A stretch of 64,000 nucleotides of DNA from Petaurus breviceps papuanus (Eukaryota > Chordata > Mammalia > Diprotodontia > Petauridae). Shown piece after piece: positions 1 to 9,364 of this stretch. Each line of letters opens with the position of its first letter. Positions within the stretch are counted from its first letter, which is position 1. The stretch is taken from assembly GCA_028583685.1 (NCBI GenBank), contig JAMXIF010000065.1:33395602-33459601 (forward strand). The letters are read 5' to 3'. The position numbers were made by a program, and so were the translations under genes. The notes under the pieces were generated by a model. That model worked only from the letters and a program-made list of their open reading frames with translations, did not search any database and was not told the origin of the DNA.

Positions 1-142
1 TGTGTCCGTTAAGTTGGAGGAAGACCAGAAGACCTTCTGGTGACTGACACTAGTCATAGCCATGTATCAATAGAGCAGGGAATTCCTTCCTTGTTTTTTC
101 CCATTTCCATGTGCTGGGGTGTCTGTAGCAAGTGACCATTAG

Positions 143-265
143 TCTAGGAGTGAGGAAACCTAGCCTCTAATCCCAGTTGTGTCATTAACTACATTAGTTG
201 TTCAACTTTAGGCAAATAAATTAATCTCTTTGGTGTTTCATTTTCCTCATCTGCAAATAAAACTA
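143..265 (+). repeat. MIR-type CORE-SINE
   Basis: The tRNA-like part, the ttaggcaaataaattaatct stretch and the word tttcctcatctgcaaa follow the MIR consensus in plus orientation. Both ends are eroded. Confidence 0.75.
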
Positions 266-299
266 TTTGCCTATCCATCTCACAGGTCAGCACACGAAA

Positions 300-500
300 A
301 CTCATAGGAACATAGAATTTAGAGATAGGAGGGACAAGAAAGATCATTTAGGCCAGATGATTCATTTTAAAGCTGAAGAAACTGAGGCCCAGAGAGATCA
401 AGGAACCAATAGTAAGTGTTCCAGGTAGCTTCAGACTCAGGAGTCCAGCCCAGATCCTCTGACTCCCATCCTAAGACCTTTCTGCAGTATAATGCAGCAT
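300..500 (-). repeat. MIR-type SINE, antisense
   Basis: The order is atagaatttagagat, then gaagaaactgaggcccagag, then a segment matching the antisense body up to ctctgactcc. This is the reverse of the MIR tail plus core found in marsupials. Confidence 0.75.
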
Positions 501-1417
501 CTCTGCAAACTACTGCAGAGACACACCCTGCTAAAAATGGCTGCCACAATGCTGGTTAATGCATCACGACCAAGCCTCACCACTGTAACAAAAGCTTGCT
601 GTCACCTTGTTTGACTGAACAGCGGAGACAGAAATCAGATGGTCAGGGATGGGATTAGATATCCTTCAGGGAAACAGCCTTTTAAAATGGCATGGATTGA
701 AATTTCATTGAAGGAGTTGTATTTCTTGTAATTTTCCTGTTCTCAAGAAGTAGACCTACCAAGGGCTCTGTACCATGACTGGACTTTGGTGAGGTCCCTT
801 GAGCCCCTGTGTCATTAACTTCCTTGAACACCTGTCTATTTATTGCTATATTCTCCACATTGCTTACCACTTCTGCTTGTCCATTCAACCTGGCTCCTTT
901 GGAATTAACTGCCCCCTGTAATGTTGTTTCCCCTGACTTGTTTCATGGAACTAATTAGCAACATTAAGTATATGTTAATACTAATGTTAGCCTTCATATT
1001 GCTAAGTTCTTTTCTGAAAAAGCTAATGCTACAAAACCTTGCCATTTGAGATACATGAAAATGGATGCATCTTTCTTTCCTGTATGTGTATCCAAAACTA
1101 CAGAGGAAAAAAAATAGAGCTTCTCGGCAAAGAGACTTTTGTTGGTGCAAATGTAGCATAAAGGAAATCGAATATTTAAACAAGGAATTTTGAGCCTGGC
1201 ATCCATGAACTTGCTTTTAAAATATTTTGATAATTACATTTCAATATGAATGGTGTCCTTTGTAATCCTATGGATTGTATGTTATGTATCTATCCAAAAA
1301 CATTCTGAGCAGGAGTCCAAAGGCTTTACTCAACCAGGACACAAAAATGGTTAAGACCCCTGATCTAAATTGAAAGGAGAGGACCAATGGTATTGAGCTA
1401 AGAACTTCATGAGAATA
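501..1417. other. Unassigned intergenic stretch
   Basis: No repeat or gene recognised. Short open frames here lack codon bias, splice context or family resemblance. Confidence 0.4.
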
Positions 1418-1482
1418 AAATCATAAGATCTTAGAGCAGGAAAAAACCTCCAAAGGTCATCTGGTCCAAGCTTCTGCCTCCA
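1418..1482 (-). repeat. MIR tail fragment
   Basis: The words atcataagatcttagagcag and aaaggtcatctggtccaa are the antisense 3' tail of the marsupial MIR type. Confidence 0.6.
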
Positions 1483-2000
1483 GTCCTCCTAATACCTAAA
1501 GCATTGGAGATGGAGGCAGTCAAATAGAGTTTTAAACAGCTCTGGAGAGGGAGATTTTCTTGGTTAGGTTAGACTGCTTAAGCATCCCTGTGGTCAGGAG
1601 ATAGCTTCTTTTGTCTCGACAAATGTTCTCTGGCTACAGTCTGAGCCTGTTTTCCCTGATGTGATTCTTTGCTGAGGCAGAAGGTTGTGCATGAGGTGGC
1701 CTCTGCTGTGGTTCTTGTGTCTAGGAGAAACTTTAGGCCCATTCCAAAGTGCCCTAAGTAAAGTTCGCTCAGGAAGCCCAGGGGCAGCCAAGCTGACCTT
1801 TTAGGGTCAGCAGTCAATCCTGTGTTGCTGTTGAGGAGCACCAAGAAGGTCTCTTGCCCCCAAATATTTTCTCCTACATAGTGAAGAAATATTGTGGCAT
1901 GGGAGAAAATGTGATGAATGTGGAGTCCATAGAGACCTGCCTCTGATGCTGGCTTTGAGATCATAGGTAAATCACTTTAACCACTCTGAGCCCCAGTTCC

Positions 2001-2685
2001 TTTTTAAAAATCTTTTTTTTAGTGTGAGCTTAACAAAGATAAACATACGAAAGCATTCTACTAGATCAAGAACAAGAAAGACAATTGTATATGAAACCAT
2101 GAGCTTCTGTTACCCCCAGTTTAAAATTTTATGTATATATTATATTTAATATGATAGTTATAAAATTGCCTTCTTTGTTCATGGGTCCCTTCTGCATTTC
2201 TTTTTGCTTTCTTCTGTATGTTGATTTTTTTATTTATGGTCTTTCCTTCCTTGATTTTCTTTCTTTCCTCCTTTCCTTCCTCCCTTCTCTTCTCTTTTCC
2301 TCTCTCCTTTCTTTCCTCTTTTTTCTCTCTTCCTTCCTTTCTTCCTTTTTTGCTTGTTCACTTCCTTCCTTCCTTTCCTTATTTTCTGAATCTCTATCAC
2401 TTCTCAATAGTCTGATTCCCCCCTCCTACCAAATAAAATCCCTTGCTTGTAACAAATAAATACAGTTAAACAAAACAAATCAACACACTGACCACATGTA
2501 AAAATGATTATGTCCTTCTGTACATTGTCTAGCTCATCACTGGTCTTCCAAAAGGCAGAAAGCATGCTTTGTCCTCAGTCTTTTGGGCTTATGATAGGTT
2601 GCTGAAATTATCAGAGTTCTGGAGTCTTTCAAAGCTGTGTTCCTTTATCTGACAGTGGCCATCATGTAACTTTTGTCCTGGTCCT
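2001..2685 (-). repeat. L1 3' UTR, 5'-truncated, inserted in a MIR
   Basis: It begins at a T-rich stretch (the reversed A tail). It shares word order with the L1 3' end at 16015-16715: atatgaaaccatgagc near the tail, then aaaattgccttctttgttc, a pyrimidine-rich block, and later agcatgctttgtcctc. It contains no ORF2, so it is a short truncated insertion. Flanking duplications of about 14 bases in the MIR host define both ends. Confidence 0.65.
2240..2410 (+). repeat. Polypyrimidine tract (CTTT/CCTT-rich)
   Basis: Imperfect ctttcctt repeats inside the L1 3' UTR. The open frames translated from it (Ser/Leu/Phe runs) are artefacts of the simple sequence. Confidence 0.85.
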
Positions 2686-2754
2686 TGAGCCTCAGTTTCC
2701 TCATCTGTAATATACAGAAAGTAACACCCAAAGTTCCAACCTCATTGATCAAAG

Positions 2755-2880
2755 GTGATCAATAAATATGAGCATTTATTAAGCATTTATCACATTTCAG
2801 GCATTGCTCTATCTGCTGAAATGGAAATACAATAAGTGAAACAATATCTACTTTTAAGGAGCTTGTGATATGTAATGTGA
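2755..2880 (-). repeat. L3/CR1-type LINE 3' end
   Basis: Antisense order catttattaagcatttatca, caggcattgctct, gaaatacaataag, aaggagcttgtgat. This is the typical L3 3' end; many more copies occur from 41 to 52 kb. Confidence 0.65.
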
Positions 2881-3257
2881 TTTGTAACCGTTGAAGTGCT
2901 ACATCAATGCTAGCTGTAATAATACAGATCCTGAAATTTCACCATTAATGATTCATTCCTTTGGATCAAAATTTTTATCCATCCATCCTTCATTTAAAAT
3001 GCAAATATTCCTGGGAAGAGTAACAATAATTCACTAAACACCTTAGAGTGCATTAATTCATCAGTTCCTTTCTAACATCATGGGACCCTATTGAGGTAAT
3101 ATGAATAAATTATTCATTTCTGTCAGAAACAAAAGGATAGATATTGTCCTCTTTTAAACATTACTCTTGCAAGAGACCAGCTTGTGGGACATCTAGAAGA
3201 ACATCCTGGATCTTTAGTGGTTCCCCTACTACACTTTAAGAACCACTGCTTTATAGA

Positions 3258-3425
3258 GAGAAGGAAGGGAAATGGTATGGAGGCATGGAAAGAAAATACT
3301 GGATTTGACATAAGAAGTCCTGAATTCAAATTCCAGACATTTATTACCTGTGTGCCCTTGAGCAAGTTGGCTTTCTTATAAAATAGAGATGACAGCTCTA
3401 AATCTTTGATCCTGATCCTGATCCT
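3258..3425 (+). repeat. MIR-type SINE
   Basis: Plus-strand order: ctggatttgacataagaagt, cctgaattcaaattcc, tgtgcccttgagcaagt, aaaatagagatgac. Just upstream (about 3231-3252) the word tttaagaaccactgct resembles a hAT terminal repeat but is too short to call. Confidence 0.7.
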
Positions 3426-4140
3426 AATGGTGGGTCTAGGTTGGTGCTCCAGCCCAGTGGGTACCCAGCCATGGAGAATTATGAAGTGGGACATAATGTT
3501 CTATACTGTTCTCAAGTCTCTTCCCCTTCCTACCTTTGCTGAATTTGGACCAGGAGAGTAAAAGTGGTAGCTACAGTAGACAAAAAGTGAAGGTTGACTA
3601 GTGTCTATGTATGTGAGACCAGACTTCAAAACATCTTACATTCAAACAAGCACATTGGACTAGAAAAATCTATAAGTTTTCATCTAGCTCTGAATCTATG
3701 ACCCCAGAATCTGGAGGATACTTATCCAGTAAACTCATTCATCTAGAATAGGCCTAGAAGTCACCATAATAGTCCACTGAGAAGCCAACATAAATGTCAC
3801 AAAGCTCACACACAGACTTTATTTTTTTAATGTGTTATTAAACACTTCCTTTACCTTAGTGCCTATTTACTTTTATTTTACACACAATTCAGATATGATT
3901 GCCTTTTCTGGTTTCCTGACTAGAAGCAGCAAATGAGAAGATTGTATAAATAGGGTGTTAGAGTTAGGGTTTAGGATATTTTCCATTTCAAATGATTAGC
4001 ATGAAAAATGTTTTGGCATTTAAAGAGTTAAGTTTTGGATATCTGGAAATTTCATTTATGTAGAATCTCTAATTTTCTTACAATGCCTGACAAAGGGGAC
4101 AGTACTATATTCAAAAAGATTTTGGAACAATTGGGTGTCA
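3426..4140. other. Mostly unassigned; one MIR tail fragment
   Basis: A MIR tail remnant sits near 3650-3715 (catctagctctgaatctatg). The rest shows no recognised feature. Confidence 0.4.
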
Positions 4141-4157
4141 TTGCCTTCCTCTTTCCA

Positions 4158-4405
4158 GTGAGGCAGCTAGGGCGCTGGACTTGGTGACAGAAAGACCAGA
4201 GTTCAAATCCTGCCTCAGGCATTTATTAACTGTATGGCCCTGGGCAGGTCACTTAACCTCTTAGCCTTAGTTTCCTCATGTGTAAAGTGGGGATAATAAT
4301 AGCACCTACTTTTCAGTGTTGTGAGAATCAAATGAAATGTTTATAAAAAGCCTTACAAAATTTAAACTGCTAAATAAATGCTAGCTATTCCCTTCCTGTC
4401 CTTCC
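4158..4405 (+). repeat. MAR1-type CORE-SINE, near full length
   Basis: It starts with gaggcagctagggcgctgga, has a B-box-like gagttcaaatcctgcctcag, then gtcacttaacctcttagcct, ggggataataatagcaccta, and ends with the ctaaataaatgctagctatt tail. All parts of the marsupial MAR1 layout are present in order. Confidence 0.8.
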
Positions 4406-4596
4406 ATTTTCTCTCTGCCTTCTCTTCAGGAGAGTTTTATCCAACACTAGAAAACCTGGACATTTCCTTAGAATAAAACATGATCTAAAAGAGGGTCATT
4501 GTCCTGCCTCCATCTCAGCAGGGCTTTGAATTCTGGGTCTGGAAAAGCCCTAATGTCAAAGGTCTCTTCCTAGCTTAGTAAGGTTGTTTTCAGAGT

Positions 4597-4622
4597 GTAC
4601 GTGTGTGTGTGTGTGTGTGTAT
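4597..4622 (+). repeat. (GT)n microsatellite
   Basis: About ten GT units within a purine-rich neighbourhood. Confidence 0.95.
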
Positions 4623-5107
4623 GTTGGGGATAGGGAGAACATGACTTTAGTGCTTTCTCTCTGTTTTTGTCTAGCGGAATCATGCATGATAACTTACAGG
4701 GAATGAGTAGCTAGAGACTGAGAGTCTGATCATCATGTGTTCTCTGTTATTCACTGTTGTTGTTTTTTTCTGGGCATCAGAGAAGGCCTTAAATAAAATT
4801 GACCAGTTGATCCATTTATCCTTCCTTCTTGCTCAGCTTCTCCCTCTGGTTGGTACCAAGGACCATTATTTTCACTATATACTCAGGAGAAAGGCTCTAA
4901 AACTCATTCACACTGAGGTGTAAATAATTGACAATGGCTTGAAATGTTGTGTGTAGTTACATTTTAGCAGATATCCAAACCTTACACGAAAGGAATTAAA
5001 TATCCAACCTGTTGATGAGCTTTAGCCACTGAATGGGATTACTTCTTTTGGATGTATCTCTTCCTGACTCAATGGAGTCATATTATAGACTGAGAATTCA
5101 TCTTAAT
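4623..5107. other. Unassigned intergenic stretch
   Basis: Nothing recognised on either strand. Confidence 0.4.
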
Positions 5108-5240
5108 TATCTCTTTCTCCTTGCAGCATGTAACAGTGTTTGGCATACAGTAGGTACCTAATAAATTGTGTTTGAATGAATCAAGCAAGGAAGCAAACAT
5201 TTATTAGGCATCAAATATATGCCACGCACTGTTCATTAAC
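5108..5240. repeat. L2 3' end (+) abutting an L3 3' end (-)
   Basis: Plus strand: acagtgtttggcatacagta and cctaataaattg are the L2 3' terminus. From about 5185 the text aacatttattaggcatcaaa reads as an antisense L3 end. Confidence 0.6.
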
Positions 5241-5714
5241 TCTGCTAATACATAAGTCCTACCTTTCTAGCTGCTGTTCCCATATTTATAGATTTCTAGA
5301 TGGAAGCCACCTTAGAGACCATCTAGGGACCATTCATTCTCTCTACCTTGCCAACCTCTCCATTGCAAGCATTGTTCTATTAAGGTTTTTTCTTGCCTTA
5401 GTGATGAAGGAAACAGATGTCTAGATCTAATAATGCTAATTTAATACTAATATTATGAATAGAGGGCAGAAGAAACTACTAGTCTCTTCCAGGACCATGA
5501 TTCCATCTCTTTGAAAGACATTCCACGTGAGTTCCAATTTTTCAAGATACCTTGGACAGCTCTAGGCTCTTCCATTTCTTTGTTTTAAGAAGTTGATACT
5601 TTGCTGACCTGTTTTGAGAAATAACCAAGAGAACTAACTCCCAGTAGTCTAGAAAATATGAAAATACCAAAATCAAATATGCCACATTATCTCTCCACCT
5701 TTTCTATCAACACT

Positions 5715-5899
5715 TATGGAGAATTATTTCCACTCTGGCTTGAGAGCAAAAAACAGAAATGCTGTCAAAAGCCACATGACCCCAGGGATCTATCCCTAAC
5801 CTATTGACTATAAAGGAGTTTTGGCCTAGATTAATGTTGTTATTTCTGTTGTCATTTTTAAGAACAAAAACCAAAGAGTAAGTCTTACAAATAGAGAAG
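5715..5899 (+). repeat. Direct repeat copy A (about 180 bp)
   Basis: Runs from the tatggagaattatttcc word to the atagagaag word and is about 90% identical by eye to 6939-7107 in the same orientation. I do not recognise the family. It lacks TG...CA ends and inverted termini, so it does not look like an LTR or a MITE. Confidence 0.85.
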
Positions 5900-6129
5900 A
5901 AAAAATGAGGTTGGAAAGGGGAGAATTAACACCTTTTCATTTAAAATATTTCATATTAAATATGTGAAATAAATTAACACCTTTTCACTTTAAATAAAAC
6001 ATTTCATTTTAAATAATTTAAAATTTAAATATCCATTTTTGTTTAAAAACAAACTGAGATTCAGAATGGAGAAATGAGTGCCCAAGATGACACAGCAGAA
6101 AGACTAGAACTTAGGAATTCAATTTTCCA

Positions 6130-6600
6130 GTCTATCTCTCTTTCTACATTTAATTTAATTATGAGTATAGTCCAATTTCTACAATGTTTACAACTATTCA
6201 ATTCTTTTGTCATCTTTGTCAATTTTCTGGATGTGAGGCGAAATCTCAGGGTTGTCTTAATTTGTATTTCTCTTTATTAGTAGTGACTCAAAACTTTTTA
6301 GAGAGTTTTTTAATAATTTGTAAGTATTTTTAAAGAATTATTTATTCATAGCCTGTGACTAGTTCACTATCGGGTATGGCTTTTGGTTTTCTATATTTCA
6401 TTTAGTTTTCTAAATATCTTAGGTAGTAAATCCTCATAAGAGATATTGAATACAAAGTTTTTTTCCCATTTGACCTCATCTATTGAAATAACCATGTGAT
6501 ATTAGATGTTTCTGTCTTTAATTTATTTAATTATATAGCACTGTTTTCCTAATATTGAACAATCCTTGTATCTTTATATAAATCCAACTCTATCATCATC
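6130..6600 (-). repeat. L1 ORF2 fragment
   Basis: Parallels 10100-10550 almost word for word, for example tttctatatttcatttagtt, ttctaaatatcttag and cattgttttcctaatgttga. Read antisense this is the L1 ORF2 3' region and part of the reverse-transcriptase region; no open frame survives. Confidence 0.75.
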
Positions 6601-6764
6601 TTTTTTTTTATAATTTGTTGCAATTTCAGGCCTTCACTCCAATACAAAGAACAATTAAAAAAAAAAGGTAAAATATCTATTATGCTCCTGAGTTCTCTAT
6701 TTTATTGAGAACTTTATCCCGATCACACATTATGGGGAATTTTTTTTAAGATATGAAGAATTAC

Positions 6765-6922
6765 GGGGCGGCCAGGTGGCTCAGCGAGTAAGAGTGCTGG
6801 CTCCAGTGTTGGGATGACCTGGGGATCAAATCCGGCCTCAGATACTTAGCACCACACCCAGAAATAGCTGGCCGTGTAACCTTGAGCAAGTTACTTAACC
6901 CCAATTGCTTTATAAAAAAAAA
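6765..6922 (+). repeat. Young tRNA-derived SINE with A/B boxes and target-site duplication
   Basis: Starts ggggcggccaggtggctcag. An A-box-like tggctcagcgag lies at 6777-6788 and a B-box-like ggatcaaatcc at 6823-6833, with an oligo-A tail at the end. Direct repeats of 16 bases (15 identical) flank it: 6748-6763 and 6923-6938. It sits at the left edge of direct repeat copy B. A sister copy with its own duplication is at 27682-27834. Confidence 0.9.
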
Positions 6923-6938
6923 AAGATAGGAAGAATTA

Positions 6939-7107
6939 TTTCCATTCTGGCTTGAGAGCAGAAAACAGAAATGCTGCCAAAGCCATATGACTCCAGAGAT
7001 CTATCCCTAACCTATTGTCCATAAAGGAGTTTTAGCTCAGATTAATGTTATTGTTGTTGTCATTTTAAAGAATAAAAACCAAAGAGTAGCTCTTACCAAT
7101 AGAGAAG
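6939..7107 (+). repeat. Direct repeat copy B
   Basis: Second copy of the block at 5715-5899, with the same order and orientation. Its left edge is split from the body by the SINE insertion. Confidence 0.85.
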
Positions 7108-7254
7108 GGAAAAAAATTATTTTTAAAAAATGAATATGTTTTCCTAACTACAGAAGAAAATGGACAGTTTCTAGTGCATAAGGAGCCCTAACATCTGTAT
7201 GACCCTTCATTTTGTAGATCATTTTCACATCTGTCCTAGAGAAGCAGCAGGAGG

Positions 7255-7500
7255 TAGTGGGACCTGGATTCCAGTCCTGGTTTTGCCATCAACCTGCTGT
7301 GTCCAGTGTGAGCAAGCTGTTTGCCCTCTTCAGGCCTCAATTTCTTCATATACACAACAAGAGGGCTGGACTCAGTGATATCAAAGGTCACTTCTAGCCT
7401 CCAAGACTATCTGACGTTATTACCTGGTCACATTATTATGCTATCTTAGCACAATGCTTTGTGCATAGTAAGCACTTAAATACATGTTTTTTCTTTCATC
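7255..7500 (+). repeat. MIR-type SINE followed by an L2-like 3' end
   Basis: The MIR body runs to about 7420 (ggattccagtcctggttttg, tttcttcatatacaca). It is followed by tagcacaatgctttgtgcat and agtaagcacttaaatac, an L2 3' terminus. Confidence 0.65.
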
Positions 7501-7731
7501 CACTTTGTTGAAATGAACTGAATTGATTCTTACAGCAAACTCATGAAGTTGGTAGCTCTAAGAGCTACATGAATGTTACCTTTACAAAGCATTTGTAAGA
7601 CAAGAAGCACAGAACCATGCACAGATTCCTGGGGCCCTCCTCTCAAGCTAAAGGCCAACCATTAGTGATTACTTTGGGGGGTCTGTCTATTCAGCTGGTT
7701 CCAAATTCTCCAGATTCCACTATTGTGTAGG

Positions 7732-7926
7732 CCAGAGGTGCCAAGCACAAGACCCATGCTGTCCTGACCCACTCCCTAGAGCCCCAAACCAGATTAAGAC
7801 ATAATTGGGAATTATTTAACAAAAGAAATAAAAATAGAATAAAACATTTTTAAGACCTAGTCAATATGTGACTCACATGAATCCATATGTATGGATTAGT
7901 GGTCCTTCTTCTATTTGCTTGGACTA
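7732..7926. mobile_element. Short hAT-like non-autonomous DNA transposon
   Basis: The left end ccagaggtgccaagcac and the right end ctatttgcttggactac form imperfect inverted repeats. The middle has the A-rich words aattgggaattatttaac and aataaaaatagaataaaac. The layout matches a known short hAT family of mammals. No 8-base target duplication is clear, and there is no coding capacity. Confidence 0.55.
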
Positions 7927-8129
7927 CTAGTCCAAGCCATGTCTCTCCATTTTGTCCATAAGAATGGCAGGAATATATTTCCCCAATTGCTTTGCTAAGA
8001 GGTAGACAAAGTATGTGTATATCATTTCCCAGATTGATTAGCCTAATAACCTTGTTTAAAAAAAAAGAAAAATGAGCTAATCTGGCATGATTTGTTGATG
8101 ATTGAGCCCCTCTGCCCCTCGTGATCATT

Positions 8130-8530
8130 GCTTCTCTTTCAAGACATTCACTAACTATCCCTTTAATAATATAGTATCATTTTTTCCCCCTGCTTATTGA
8201 CCTGTTGCTTACAGACTCCTATATCTTTCTTCCTTTGGAAATCAGGACATTTCTTGTCTTGTGTTACCTTTCTCTTTCTTCACAATCTGTCTAACAATGA
8301 ACCATTCCATGCTTTTTCTGTTGGAGTACCTGTAGCCAGGCATTGGAGTCAGGATGAGGAGGGAAGTGTTCGTTGCTATGTAGTTTACGTCAAAATGCTG
8401 AATTTATTTGCAAAGTTTAATCATGCTTTCTGCTTGGCCAGGCTTCATTGAGCAGATTCACGTATGAGAGATGCTTTGAGATCCTAAATTGATCTCGAAG
8501 GGTCCCATTTGTAATATTGTTGATGAAAAC
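8130..8530. other. Unassigned intergenic stretch
   Basis: No repeat, exon or RNA gene recognised. Confidence 0.4.
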
Positions 8531-8531
8531 C

Positions 8532-8660
8532 TAGAATCATAGGATCAAAGAGTTAGAAGGGGCCTTAGAGGTCATATGATCCCACTCCTAATTTAACAGA
8601 TAAGGAGATAGGCTAGGAGAGGTGAAGTGATTTGCTTGAGACTCTATGACAAAGGCCTCT
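8532..8660 (-). repeat. MIR-type SINE, antisense
   Basis: Order: tagaatcataggatcaaag, agaaggggccttagaggtca, aggtgaagtgatttgcttga. Confidence 0.75.
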
Positions 8661-8749
8661 TCTAAATTTGGCAAGTGTTGTTAAAGTTATTTGGGAGTGA
8701 TGGAGTAGAAACACAAATAAAAATGATATATTATCATCCTGTAACCCAC

Positions 8750-8850
8750 TTTCACCACTCTCTTTGCTCCCAGTCATCACTGTCACCTGGGGCCCAACAC
8801 AATGCTTGGCACATCATAGATCCTTAATAAATGATCAACAAATTCAAAGA
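8750..8850 (+). repeat. L2 3' end
   Basis: The words cacaatgcttggcacatcat and ccttaataaatgatcaac are the L2 3' terminus. Confidence 0.6.
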
Positions 8851-8859
8851 AAATGTCTT

Positions 8860-9364
8860 GCCTTCTGAGGGAGATCCAGGAAAGATACCTTAATTCAGTC
8901 AATTTTTTATACCATGTTTATAGTTTATTATACACAAAAATAATGTCAGAAACATGCAATGTCTGGAGAAGGAGTTTGATCTTGTGAAATCTTCCATGCT
9001 ATGCAACATCCCATGGGGAAAACTTTTTATTTATCTCCTGAGGAAACAATTGGAGAAACCTTCTGGTGTGGAGCATCCTTGTGTCATTTTCTTTCAAAGG
9101 GACAGACATCCTTCTTTTTTCATCTCATTGTTACTCCAGGGCTGATGATTTGGTCTGATTCAGGTCTGGGATTTGGTAGCAAGGGATCAAATAAGGGGTT
9201 GGACTTTCCAGATGGCTTCAATAACCCCTCTATTGGAGGGCAGGAAATGAGACCTTAAAATGAAAGGCTTTCTATTCTCTTCCATAAGATTCTGTTCCCC
9301 AGTCCTAGTAATCTGCCCTTGCCAAGGATTCTTCCTCCTAGACAGCCAAGTTATGACGTTACTC
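8860..9364. other. Unassigned intergenic stretch
   Basis: No recognised repeat. Two overlapping open frames of 63 and 85 codons near 8954-9258 have no recognisable motif and are probably chance. Confidence 0.4.

Larger units (their letters stand above)
1925..2750 (+). repeat. MIR split by an L1 3' end
   Basis: The left half (1925-2000) carries the body up to the ccccagttcc word. The right half (2686-2750) restarts at tgagcctcagtttcc and runs into the MIR tail. The word is repeated on both sides of the intervening L1 piece, at 1987-2000 and 2686-2700, as a target-site duplication would be. Confidence 0.7.

Noticed and set aside
1578-1964. A 128-codon minus-strand frame
   Set aside because: It overlaps MIR sequence at one end, has no motif, and a second unrelated frame covers the same DNA.
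6765-6922. A tRNA gene suggested by A and B boxes
   Set aside because: There is no cloverleaf; the oligo-A tail, target duplication and sister copy show a SINE.
5715-7107. A small LTR element flanked by the two 180-bp repeats
   Set aside because: The repeats lack TG/CA ends, and the interior is antisense L1 and a SINE with no LTR-element parts.
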